From Dryocola clanedunensis (GTDB lineage Bacteria; Pseudomonadota; Gammaproteobacteria; Enterobacterales; Enterobacteriaceae): 64,000 nucleotides of DNA. The stretch lies in NCBI RefSeq assembly GCF_025215155.1, contig NZ_JALHAM010000107.1, one strand, 5' to 3'. Both the position numbers and the translations under genes were made by a program. Of this stretch, positions 36,030-44,069 are shown piece by piece. Under the pieces are notes generated by a model that saw nothing but the letters and a program-made list of their open reading frames with translations, was not told the origin of the DNA and ran no database searches. The first letter of the stretch is position 1; the number at the start of each line of letters is the position of its first letter.

Positions 36030-37826
36030 TTAACGGCGATGAAATTCGCGGTGTTCAGATGCGTGTTCACGGAAGGCTTCGCGATTTTGCCTGCCGCCAG
36101 AAGAGTGTTGCAGACTTTGCGCGCCGCGCTGATGCTGGGCCTGCCAGGACGGCGATCGGCTGTCATTACCACTTAACGCATTGCTGCGGAAAGAGTTGAT
36201 GTGCTGCTGGCGCTGCTCTGGCGTCGTGCTGGCGACATGACTTCTTACCGATTCGCGATGCTGTTGCTGCTGTTGTGTCGGGTGTTTCACCTGGTTTTTT
36301 ACCGCATCACGATGCTGCTGCTGTGCCGCGGTTGGGTGTTTCACCTGATTTTTCACCGCATCGCGATGCTGCTGCTGTGCCGCGGTTGGGTGTTTCACCT
36401 GGTTTTTTACCGCGTCGCGATGCTGCTGTTGCGTCGCTGTCGGGTTTTTCAACTGCTCGCGAGCCGCTTCACGTCGTGCATTCTGGTTAGCTGAATCATA
36501 TCCACGGTAGTTGTTGCGCTGCGCGATTTGGTTGAGCTGTTTCGACGCATTCTCCCGTTGCACATCCCGAGACACGCTGGAGAGGCTTTTGCCCTGAGGC
36601 TTCATCCCGGTGCTGTGCTGGAGCTGCTGCATTGCGGCCTGACGCTGGTTTTCCCGGGTCAATGGCGCATGCTGCGTCGCGCTTAAGCCGCCGGCCACGT
36701 TGGTCTGATGGTAACGTTGTGCGACAGCGCTGTTCTGGTAAGGCACGCCGTTCCTGAAGGCCGGGTTGTGCTGCCAGTGTACCTGCCCGCCGTTATCGGA
36801 CAGATGGCCACCGGTTATCCTGTTGTAATTATTGACGTTAACGTTGATGTTATTGCCGCTGTTGTAGTTACCGTCATGGTGGTGATAGTCATCATCATGG
36901 TGATGATGGTAGTCATCGTCGTCATGCCAGTCGATGCTGCTGAACAGCGCGTAGGTTGTGGCAACGCCAAGGCTGTATCCAAAACCGCGCACCAGGCTGT
37001 CGGTAAACTGCTGCCCCGGAGGGGGAGGCAGATAAACTGGCGGATAGCTGGTATTCGGCCATGTTCCGTAAACCGTAGACGGGTTGTAATTAGGAACATA
37101 AACCACCTGCGGATTCGTTGGCTCGATAGTAATAACCTGCGGGGCGGGGTCGCGGGTGGTCGTAGCCGTAGTGGCTGAGGCTGACGTGCTGCTACTCTTT
37201 TCGCTGGTGGTGTTCACGTTGTTGGTTTGATTCACCACAACGGGGGTGCTGGTCACTTTTTGTTCCGGCGTGGATTTTAGTGTCCCGGTCTGCTGCGCCA
37301 GCGCACGTAATTTCTGTACCGAGTCCATCACATCCTGTGGCTGCGCTAAAAATGCATCGCCAAGATTCTGTACCCACTGCGGGTTTTCACCCAGTAGCGA
37401 CATCAGCTGTGGGAAGGCCACGAGGGATTTTACGCTAGGGTCCCAGGGCTGGTTCGACACCGCCTGAATAGCCGCATCACCTTGTAAGGTCGGATTATCC
37501 TGTGACCACTGCACCGCCTGCACAACGTTTGCCGGATAGGTCGATGCCATCAGCACCTGAGACAGAAGGGCGTCAGGATAGAGGGCAATCGGTGCAACCC
37601 ACTGGTCGAGCTGTGCGGTGGTATAAGTCTGCGTGGCGGGTGCTGATGCTGCATCAGGAACCGCTGTAGGTGCAGTTGCCGGCGGCGTGGCGGGCTGAGC
37701 CGCTACAGCTGGGGCGGGCGTTACCGTTTCTGGAGTACGGCTTTTAACATAAAGAACACCAGAGGCCGCGAGAATACCGGCGCTGCAAAGCAGGGTGAGA
37801 ATGTGAGGCTTGAAAGGCAACTTCAT
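36030..37826 (-). CDS. DUF3300 envelope protein with tandem repeats
   Basis: A 598-residue protein starting at 37826, where a GGGAGA ribosome site precedes M-K-L-P-F-K-P-H. A hydrophobic anchor (about 8-26) leads to an Ala/Pro/Thr-rich linker and then the DUF3300 domain (about 75-260; L-V-A-P-I-A-L-Y-P-D-A-L-L-S-Q-V-L-M-A-S). A His/Asp cluster near 300-320 could bind metal, followed by an Asn-rich stretch. The last 250 residues are Gln/His/Arg-rich and include three 18-residue repeats. It is probably anchored in the envelope with a long charged tail. The function is unknown. It is the upstream partner of the DUF2950 gene. Confidence 0.85.
   Translation of the reverse strand: MKLPFKPHILTLLCSAGILAASGVLYVKSRTPETVTPAPAVAAQPATPPATAPTAVPDAASAPATQTYTTAQLDQWVAPIALYPDALLSQVLMASTYPANVVQAVQWSQDNPTLQGDAAIQAVSNQPWDPSVKSLVAFPQLMSLLGENPQWVQNLGDAFLAQPQDVMDSVQKLRALAQQTGTLKSTPEQKVTSTPVVVNQTNNVNTTSEKSSSTSASATTATTTRDPAPQVITIEPTNPQVVYVPNYNPSTVYGTWPNTSYPPVYLPPPPGQQFTDSLVRGFGYSLGVATTYALFSSIDWHDDDDYHHHHDDDYHHHDGNYNSGNNINVNVNNYNRITGGHLSDNGGQVHWQHNPAFRNGVPYQNSAVAQRYHQTNVAGGLSATQHAPLTRENQRQAAMQQLQHSTGMKPQGKSLSSVSRDVQRENASKQLNQIAQRNNYRGYDSANQNARREAAREQLKNPTATQQQHRDAVKNQVKHPTAAQQQHRDAVKNQVKHPTAAQQQHRDAVKNQVKHPTQQQQQHRESVRSHVASTTPEQRQQHINSFRSNALSGNDSRSPSWQAQHQRGAQSLQHSSGGRQNREAFREHASEHREFHRR
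36280..36441 (-). repeat. Three 54-bp tandem repeats inside the DUF3300 gene
   Basis: Units start at 36280, 36334 and 36388, each 54 bp and differing at only a few positions, with degenerate units on both sides. Each encodes an 18-residue block beginning H-R-D-A-V-K-N-Q-V-K-H-P-T. The in-frame length keeps the gene open if the copy number changes. Confidence 0.92.
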
Positions 37827-37970
37827 TTTATTTCTCCCGGAGCGGCAGAGATCCAGTAAAAGGGGCAAATTTTGCCTGATGGCATAAGTATGGAAGGGAG
37901 TGAGTATATTGCTCACGGTTATTTATTGTTTGACTATAACAGGGATCGCCCGAGGCACCGTCTGGAAAGG

Positions 37971-38006
37971 AAAACGGCCCTGATGATTGCTCATGAGGGC
38001 CGTTTT
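37971..38006 (-). terminator. Terminator of fdhF
   Basis: A perfect 11-bp stem aaaacggccct / agggccgtttt with a 14-nt loop lies 6 bp past the fdhF stop. On the fdhF strand it ends in four T residues. Confidence 0.8.
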
Positions 38007-38012
38007 GAGCGG

Positions 38013-40160
38013 TTAGCCCGCTGCGCTTTCGCGCAGGCTGGCCTTCAGCTTGCTGTACTCATCAATGACGTACTGTTCGGCTGCACGCTGATCGGCAATC
38101 CTTTCTACGCGCACGGCACAGTACTTGTATTCCGGCGTTTTGGTAATCGGGCTGAGGTTTTCGGTCACCAGCTCGTTACAGGCACCAATCCACCACTGAT
38201 AGGTCATATATACTGCGCCTTTGTTAGGGCGTTCACTCACGTTTGCACGTGTGATAACCCTCCCTTTGCGTGAATGTACCCATACCAGCGATTCGTCTTC
38301 GATCCCCAGACGAGCAGCATCGTCAACATGGATCTGCGCGTAGCCCGGCTCGTCCGCGAGGGCGGCAAGAGCTGCGCAGTTACCGGTCATCGAGCGGCAG
38401 GAGTAATGTCCCACCTCACGCACCGTTGACAGTACCATTGGGTACTCTTCGGTGATGCGATCGATTGGCGGTGCCCAGTCGCAGGTGAAGAACTGACCCA
38501 GGCCGTTCTCGCGGTCGAACTTGCCGTCATAGAGGAAGGAAGTCCCCTGGTCAGACTCATCGACATCGCGGCATGGCCACTGGATATACCCCAGCTCGCC
38601 CATTTTCTCGTAGGTCGCACCAAAGAAGTCCGGGCAAAGGTTACGCAACTCGTCCCAGATTTCCTGAGTGTTGTTGTAATGCATCTCGTAACCCATGCGG
38701 GTGGCGATTTCGCTGATGATCTGCCAGTCCGTTTTCAGGTCCCACTTTGGTTCCACCGCTTTAAAGAAGCGCTGGAAGCCCCGGTCGGCGGCGGTATAAA
38801 CACCTTCATGTTCACCCCAGGAGGTGGATGGCAAAATCACATCGGCGGCCGACGCGGTTTTGGTCATGAAGATGTCCTGCACGATGACCAGCTCCATATC
38901 GGCAAAGGCCTGACGAACCGCTGACAGTTCTGCATCCGTTTGCAGCGGATCTTCACCCATAATATAGGCCGCATGCACTTCGCCATGCGCAACGCGGTGA
39001 GGGATCTCACTGATGCGATAACCCGTATGCGCCGGTAATGACGGTACGCCCCAGGCTTTGGCGAACTTCTCGCGGCTGGCCTCGTCCTTCACGTACTGGT
39101 AGCCCGGATAGGTATCCGGCAGCGCGCCCATATCGCAGGCGCCCTGAACGTTGTTCTGACCGCGCACCGGGTTAACGCCAACATTCGCCTTGCCGAGGTT
39201 ACCTGTCATTAGCGCCAGGCTGGTCAGTGAACGCACGGTTTCTACGCCCTGATAGAACTGGGTGACGCCCATGCCCCACAGGATGGTCGCCGTTTTCGCA
39301 TTCGCATACATACGTGCTGCGGTGCGGATATCGGCAGCCTTCAGACCGGTAATTTCCTCAACGGATTCAGGCGTGTAGCCCTCAACAATTTTACAGTACT
39401 CATCGAAGCCTTCCGTACGCTCAGCCACGAAGGACTTGTCGTAAAGATTCTCTTCGATGATTACATGCCCAATTGCGTTAAGCAGGGCGATGTTCGAGCC
39501 ATTTTTCAGCTGTAAATGGAGGTCGGCGATACGCGCGGTTTCAATTTTACGCGGATCGATAACCACAATTTGCGCCCCTTTCTGCTTCGCGCGAATGACG
39601 CGATTGGCCACGATAGGGTGTGAATCAGCCGGGTTATACCCGAACACAAAGACTAAATCGGTATCCTCAATCTCGACGATTGAGTTGCTCATAGCGCCGT
39701 TACCGACCGACTGGTGCAGACCTGCAACCGATGGGCCGTGTCAGACGCGTGCGCAGCAGTCAACGTTATTGGTACCAATAACGGCGCGCGCAAATTTTTG
39801 CATGATGTAGTTAGTCTCGTTGCCCGTGCCACGGGATGAACCCGTGGTCATGATGGCATCCGGGCCGTGCTTCGCTTTGATTTCGCTAAGGCGAGTGCTT
39901 ACGTAGGTCAGCGCCTCATCCCAGCTTACGGATTCAAGCTTTCCACCTTTCTGGCGGCGGATCATAGGCGATTTCAGGCGCGGGGTGAGGATTTTGGTGT
40001 CGTTAATAAAATCCCAGCCGTAATAGCCTTTCAGGCACAGATCGCCCTGATTGGTCTTACCCTGCGCGCCTTCCGCCTTGACGATTTTGCCGTTATCCAC
40101 CACGAGGTTGATTTTGCAACCTGAGGCGCAATAGGGGCAAACCGTGACGACTTTTTTCAT
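38013..40160 (-). CDS. fdhF: Formate dehydrogenase H, selenocysteine enzyme
   Basis: FdhF oxidises formate in the formate-hydrogenlyase complex using a bis-MGD molybdenum cofactor, one [4Fe-4S] cluster and selenocysteine. The frame is interrupted only by TGA at 39741-39743, which is codon 140 and sits in C-C-A-R-V-Sec-H-G-P-S-V-A, exactly the E. coli Sec140 site. Read through, the protein is 715 residues, the E. coli length. The cluster ligands are C-P-Y-C-A-S-G-C and L-C-L-K-G. The ATG at 40160 is the conserved M-K-K-V-V-T-V. Nothing suggests a pseudogene. A sigma-54 promoter lies upstream. Confidence 0.97.
39702..39743 (-). promoter_or_regulatory. SECIS element of fdhF
   Basis: The roughly 40 nt starting at the in-frame TGA repeat the E. 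coli fdhF SECIS almost base for base, with the ggtctg loop that SelB recognises and complementary arms (cggttgca / tgcaccag). It directs selenocysteine insertion at codon 140. Confidence 0.88.
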
Positions 40161-40224
40161 CGTGTTGCTCCAGTCAATGCTAAAGGGTGTGACATCTGTA
40201 GGTTCGTCACATCTACCTGGGTAA

Positions 40225-40240
40225 TGCATTATCTATGCCA
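40225..40240 (-). promoter_or_regulatory. Sigma-54 promoter of fdhF
   Basis: On the minus strand TGGCATAGATAATGCA has GG and GC exactly 10 bp apart, the -24/-12 arrangement of RpoN promoters, 65 bp before the fdhF start. It fits FhlA/formate control as in E. coli. Confidence 0.8.
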
Positions 40241-40311
40241 CATCAATATGAGGGGTATTTGCCCATGCTGCCCGGAGCAATGCACTGGAAGCCTGACGAA
40301 AACCACCACAT

Positions 40312-40325
40312 CGTCAAAAATGACG
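40312..40325. promoter_or_regulatory. Candidate upstream activator site for fdhF
   Basis: The inverted repeat cgtca-aaaa-tgacg lies about 75-100 bp upstream of the sigma-54 promoter, where FhlA sites are expected. It could equally serve the divergent response-regulator gene. Confidence 0.35.
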
Positions 40326-40451
40326 TGACGAGCAGCCCGCCCTTTGTGACGCTGGTTGAATATTCAGCACGCGTAGTTGCCATTTATGCGGCACTCCTTC
40401 AACAATCACCCACACTCTTACCATTACCCTCCCGTCCCCCCGGAGACAACT

Positions 40452-41186
40452 ATGAAACCTGCGATATTGGTGGTGGATGACGATCTGGCAATCTGTGACG
40501 TGTTGCGAGATACGCTCAACGAGCACGTCTTTACGGTGACGGTATGCCATACCGGTAACGAAGCGCTGAAGATCATTGCAGAGCAGCCCACCCTGGCCCT
40601 GGTTCTGTTGGATATGATGCTGCCGGATATTAACGGCTTACAGGTCCTGCAGCAGATCCAGCGACAGCGGCCTGAACTGCCGGTTGTGATGTTGACCGGG
40701 CTGGGAAGTGAGTCTGATGTGGTGGTTGGCCTGGAGATGGGGGCGGATGATTATATCGCTAAGCCTTTCAATCCGCGTATTGTTGTTGCCCGCGTGAAAG
40801 CGGTACTGCGGCGAACGGGAGCACTGGCGGTAGAGAGAGGCTCACAGAGTGTCAGGGGACTTCAGTTTAACGGCTGGAGGCTGGATACTGATCGCTGTCA
40901 GCTTTTCGATCCCGGTTCATGTCAGGTAGATCTTACTCAGGGTGAATACGGTCTTTTGCTGGCGTTAATTCAACATGCTCGTAAGGTTTTATCTCGTGAA
41001 AAACTGCTTGAGTTGACCCACAGTGAAAGCATGGATATTTTCGACAGGACTATCGATGTTCTCATTATGAGACTGCGCAGAAAGATAGAGCCAAATCCGC
41101 ACCAGCCTACCTTAATACGGACTATTCGCGGCGTAGGTTATGTTTTTGCCGCAGATATTAATCATTCTGAGAATAGCGCTGCGTAA
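40452..41186 (+). CDS. OmpR-family response regulator without adjacent kinase
   Basis: A 244-residue two-domain regulator. The receiver domain has the acidic pocket D-D-D at 9-11, the phosphoacceptor Asp54 in V-L-L-D-M-M-L-P-D, then M-L-T-G-L and K-P-F. The C-terminal winged helix ends in the typical R-T-I-R-G-V-G-Y-V-F. The ATG at 40452 has CGGAG at good distance; longer frames lack support. It is divergent from fdhF. No histidine kinase adjoins; the nearest is the hybrid kinase at 46.8 kb. Its target genes are not known. Confidence 0.88.
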   Translation: MKPAILVVDDDLAICDVLRDTLNEHVFTVTVCHTGNEALKIIAEQPTLALVLLDMMLPDINGLQVLQQIQRQRPELPVVMLTGLGSESDVVVGLEMGADDYIAKPFNPRIVVARVKAVLRRTGALAVERGSQSVRGLQFNGWRLDTDRCQLFDPGSCQVDLTQGEYGLLLALIQHARKVLSREKLLELTHSESMDIFDRTIDVLIMRLRRKIEPNPHQPTLIRTIRGVGYVFAADINHSENSAA

Positions 41187-41261
41187 TATAATAAATGGGT
41201 GCTTAAGACCTCTCCCTTTCTCCAGCGCAAGTTGGGCGGGGCGAACCCCGCCCGTTGAGCG

Positions 41262-41417
41262 CTAGCCCGCGAATGAGCAGGCCAGCTTAGCCACCACCTC
41301 CTGATTGTCGCTCCTTATTTTCACTTCACATAAATTGCGGCGCGTTAATAAGGTTATGACTATTATTGTTACGCAAACAATTAACAGACACAGGACAACA
41401 GTTTTTGTTGGCTTCAT
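41262..41417 (-). CDS. Hok-family type I toxin, copy A
   Basis: A 51-residue peptide: M-K-P-T-K, one membrane helix (V-V-L-C-L-L-I-V-C-V-T-I-I-V-I-T-L-L), then the Hok signature T-R-R-N-L-C-E-V-K-I-R and the C-terminal E-V-V-A-K-L-A-C-S-F-A-G. The N-L-C-E motif and E-V-x-A tail are diagnostic of Hok/Gef toxins, which depolarise the inner membrane. The leader aaggagaagaggc before the ATG closely resembles that of plasmid R1 hok. Expression should be blocked by the Sok RNA from the opposite strand. The coding frame is intact, so the copy may be functional. Confidence 0.92.
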   Translation of the reverse strand: MKPTKTVVLCLLIVCVTIIVITLLTRRNLCEVKIRSDNQEVVAKLACSFAG

Positions 41418-41462
41418 GCCTCTTCTCCTTGCCTTGTGGCGAATAAGAGGCTAATCTCAACT

Positions 41463-41525
41463 TGCTTAGGAGTTGAGGGATAGCCTCGGGTTAACGTTAA
41501 AGTTGCCCGGGGCTTTCTTTTTCCT
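41463..41525 (+). ncRNA. Sok-type antisense RNA, copy A
   Basis: The promoter TTGCCT (41429-41434), a 17-bp spacer and TAATCT (41452-41457) overlaps the hok leader on the opposite strand, exactly the layout of R1 sok. A hairpin cctcggg ... cccgggg (41484-41512) followed by a T-rich tail ends it after about 60 nt. The RNA is complementary to the toxin mRNA leader. Ends are estimated. Confidence 0.75.
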
Positions 41526-41823
41526 GCGTTTCAGGAATATCCCTCACTATGCTCAGGACAGAAAGCCCTAAGCACCCGCGATGTAGTTTACTGGGAATTT
41601 AAATATTTGGAATGGAAAACATGATGTAATTATCCATAGAGAGATTTCATTGTTTTCTGAACATACTTCGCATAATTTTCAGAACCAATTAACTTAATGA
41701 ATAAGTTATCGGAAAATATTGGCTGAGGTGTTATTACTCGATCGCGTAGCTGTCAGAATGGGTGCTTAAGACTTCTCCCTTTTCCGTCACAAGTTGGGCG
41801 GGGCGAACCCCGCCCGTTGAGCG

Positions 41824-41979
41824 CTAGCCCGCGAATGAGCAGGCCAGCTTAGCCACCACCTCCTGATTGTCGCTCCTTATTTTCACCTCACATAAATTGC
41901 GGCGCGTTAATAAGGTTATGACTATTATTGTTACGCAAACAATTAACAGACACAGGACAACAGTTTTTGTTGGCTTCAT
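41824..41979 (-). CDS. Hok-family type I toxin, copy B
   Basis: A 51-residue Hok peptide identical to copy A. Within the coding sequence I see a single difference, a synonymous GAA/GAG change in the E of N-L-C-E. Differences are more frequent in the leader and flanks, so the peptide looks to be under purifying selection or the duplication is recent. It has the same ribosome site and antisense arrangement as copy A. Confidence 0.92.
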   Translation of the reverse strand: MKPTKTVVLCLLIVCVTIIVITLLTRRNLCEVKIRSDNQEVVAKLACSFAG

Positions 41980-42024
41980 GCCTCTTCTCCTTGTCTTGTG
42001 GCGAATAAGAGGCTAATCTCAACT

Positions 42025-42086
42025 TGTTGGGAGTTGAGGGATAGCCTCGGGTTAACGTCATAGTTGCCCGGGGCTTTCTTTTTCCT
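42025..42086 (+). ncRNA. Sok-type antisense RNA, copy B
   Basis: The promoter is TTGTCT, a 17-bp spacer and TAATCT (42014-42019), with one change in the -35 compared with copy A. It is followed by the same cctcggg / cccgggg hairpin and T-rich tail. The RNA differs from copy A near its 5' end (ttgttggg against ttgcttagg) and in the terminator loop. Ends are estimated. Confidence 0.72.
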
Positions 42087-42311
42087 GAGTATCAGGAATA
42101 TCCCTCACTATGCTCAGGACAGAAAGCCCTAAGCACCCGCGATGTAGTTTACCGACTATTTAAATATTTGAAATGGGAAACCTGATGTAATTTAGTGCCA
42201 GCTATTACATATTTCTGGAACCTGTTTCGCATATTAGCTATTACTTAAAAAAGTAATAATATTTGTACTTAATCTATAAATCTCTCAAATTCTGCAGTGA
42301 TGCCTGGATAA

Positions 42312-42995
42312 TTAAAAGTACTGACGATACTCATTACACAACAGGAGCCGCGCCGGTTCGTCTTCGATAACGGCATTAAAGCGTTCCAGCGGCTTGAGGA
42401 AACGGTTATCGCGATCGTCGTCATTGATTGTCGACACCTCGCCGACCAGCACGTCGCCGTAGCCAGATTCCCCCCAGAAACTGTGATAGACGCCGGGTAC
42501 AAGGCAGATGCTTTCCCCTGGTGAAAGGCGCACCTGGCTTCCCGCCGCGACGGTCTGGCGGCAGCCGTCGATAACTACCGTGACGTCACTCTCTTCCGGT
42601 TGTTCAAACTGGTCTGCATTCCACAGTTCGACAACCAGATTGCCGCCGCCGCGATTGATAATGTCCTCGCGTTTACGCCAGTGGAAATGCATCGGGGTAA
42701 GCTGCCCTTCACGGACGTGCATGATCTTCTCGGCGTAACATTTAGGGTAGGGCGCACCCTCCGGCGAGCCGTTACGCAAGGTGAACAGCGTCAGCCCCTG
42801 CGCCAGAAAATCGTGGCCGCCAAAGGCCGTCACATCCCAGCCGAGCTTTAGATCAAACACTTCCTGCCAGAGTTCTTTATCCAGCTGCTGCCACTTCGTC
42901 AGGTCGTATGCGGCGAAGGGAGGCAAATGCACGTCGTGCTGTATAAAAAATTCACGAGTCCGGGACAGGATCTGATTCACTTCGGAACGTTTCAT
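42312..42995 (-). CDS. D-lyxose/D-mannose ketol-isomerase family (cupin)
   Basis: A 227-residue cupin enzyme like the D-lyxose isomerase of pathogenic E. coli, which converts D-lyxose to D-xylulose and D-mannose to D-fructose. The ATG at 42995 (M-K-R-S-E-V-N) is chosen for family length; one at 43013 is in frame. Metal ligands are expected in M-H-F-H-W-R-K-R-E-D and V-P-G-V-Y-H-S-F-W-G. Other hallmarks are W-D-V-T-A-F-G and C-Y-A-E-K-I-M. It lies downstream of a ribose-type ABC importer on the same strand, so the imported sugar is probably its substrate. The exact sugar is inferred. Confidence 0.85.
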   Translation of the reverse strand: MKRSEVNQILSRTREFFIQHDVHLPPFAAYDLTKWQQLDKELWQEVFDLKLGWDVTAFGGHDFLAQGLTLFTLRNGSPEGAPYPKCYAEKIMHVREGQLTPMHFHWRKREDIINRGGGNLVVELWNADQFEQPEESDVTVVIDGCRQTVAAGSQVRLSPGESICLVPGVYHSFWGESGYGDVLVGEVSTINDDDRDNRFLKPLERFNAVIEDEPARLLLCNEYRQYF

Positions 42996-43020
42996 TAGGC
43001 TGTATTTCCCCATCCTGTTG

Positions 43021-43097
43021 TCTGATGGTGCTGCGCTTATCAGACCTACAAATGAATACGTTGGAGGTCGGATGAGGCTCTTACGTCGTCATCCGAC
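43021..43097. repeat. REP-like pair between isomerase and binding-protein genes
   Basis: tctgatggtgctgcgcttatcagacctac and ggtcggatgaggctcttacgtcgtcatccgac are two diverged REP units in the 114-bp gap. They may separate expression of the isomerase from the transporter genes. Confidence 0.65.
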
Positions 43098-43109
43098 AGG
43101 CAGTAAGCG

Positions 43110-44042
43110 TTACTTCACCGTCCAGCCCTTGTAGGTGCCGATATTGTTTTTATCAATCATCGTCACCGGGATCAGCACGGGTTCTTTAGGCGCAGGTTTG
43201 CCCTGAAGGATGTCATAACCGATCTCCACGGCTTTTGCCGCCATGACCTGCGGATCCTGGGCTGGCGTCGCCACGAACAGCGTATTGCCGCCGCGCTTCA
43301 GCGCTTCTTCCGCATCCGGGCTGCCGTCTACGCCAACGATGAAGAACTCGTTACGCTGGGCCTGTTTCGCCGCGAGATCGGCACCGATCGCCGTAGGATC
43401 GTTAATTGCAAACACGCCGTCGATCTTCGGATTTGCCGCCAGCAGCGAGGTCATCACCTCCAGGCCACCTTCACGGCTGCCTTTAGCGTTCTGGTTGGAG
43501 GAGAGGATCTTGATGTCCGGGTGCTTTTTAAATTCGGTCACGCAGCCTTCGACACGGTTCTGCACGGCGGAGACCGGCGGCCCGTTGATGATCACCACGT
43601 TGCCTTTCTCTTTTAAGCGATCCGCAATGTACTTACAGGCCATTTCGCCCGCCTGGGTGTTGTTCGAGGTGATCGTCGCGTCCGCCCCTTCCGCTGCGAC
43701 GTCAACGGCAACCACGACGATCCCTGCATCTTTCGCGCGTTTTACCGCCGGGCCGATCCCTTTCGAATCCGCCGCGTTCAGGATGATCATGTCTACCTTC
43801 GCGGCAATAAAGTTATCGATCTGTGAAACCTGCTGGCCCAGGTCGTAACCGCTGGAGACAAGCGTAACCTTCACGTTATCCCCCGCCAGCTTGCGTGCCT
43901 CAAGCTCGGCACCCTTGGTAATCTGTACGAAGAACGGGTTGGCGAGATCGCCCACCGTCACCCCGATGGATTTCAGCTCTTTTGCCTGAACAAAAGGCGC
44001 TGCGGCAATCATAAGAGCCGTGGCTATTAGCTTTAAACGCAT
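43110..44042 (-). CDS. Sugar ABC transporter substrate-binding protein (RbsB-like)
   Basis: A 310-residue periplasmic protein with a signal peptide (M-R-L-K-L-I ... P-F-V-Q-A-K) and a type-1 periplasmic-binding fold (Peripla_BP_4). Ligand-site hallmarks include N-P-F-F-V-Q near 36, the A-A-D-S-K-G segment near 90, V-D-V near 116, R-V-E-G near 164, N-D-P near 216 and V-D-G-S-P-D near 240. It is closest in kind to ribose, allose and xylose binders. It is the third gene of an ATPase-permease-binding protein operon. Confidence 0.92.
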   Translation of the reverse strand: MRLKLIATALMIAAAPFVQAKELKSIGVTVGDLANPFFVQITKGAELEARKLAGDNVKVTLVSSGYDLGQQVSQIDNFIAAKVDMIILNAADSKGIGPAVKRAKDAGIVVVAVDVAAEGADATITSNNTQAGEMACKYIADRLKEKGNVVIINGPPVSAVQNRVEGCVTEFKKHPDIKILSSNQNAKGSREGGLEVMTSLLAANPKIDGVFAINDPTAIGADLAAKQAQRNEFFIVGVDGSPDAEEALKRGGNTLFVATPAQDPQVMAAKAVEIGYDILQGKPAPKEPVLIPVTMIDKNNIGTYKGWTVK

Positions 44043-44069
44043 GGTGTATCTCCTGTGAGGGTATTGTTG

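Larger units (their letters stand above)
41194..41630. repeat. Hok/Sok module, tandem copy A
   Basis: A block of about 437 bp that recurs at 41757-42191 in the same orientation with only scattered differences; weaker similarity continues about 50 bp beyond each copy. Each copy holds a hok gene, its sok antisense promoter and the end-to-end inverted repeat (here 41197-41205 with 41569-41577, gggtgctta / taagcaccc) that lets the toxin mRNA fold back on itself. Confidence 0.92.
41757..42191. repeat. Hok/Sok module, tandem copy B
   Basis: The second copy of the block described at 41194, offset by 561-563 bp with 1-base indels. The fold-back inverted repeat is also kept (gggtgctta near 41760, taagcaccc near 42130). 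The spacer between copies (41631-41756) has no gene. Confidence 0.92.

Noticed and set aside
36280..36441. Regularly spaced repeats as a CRISPR array
   Set aside because: Units are contiguous 54-bp tandem repeats inside a coding frame, with no unique spacers and no cas genes.
39741..39743. In-frame stop in formate dehydrogenase as a pseudogene
   Set aside because: The TGA is the conserved selenocysteine codon 140, followed by a SECIS element; the rest of the frame is intact.
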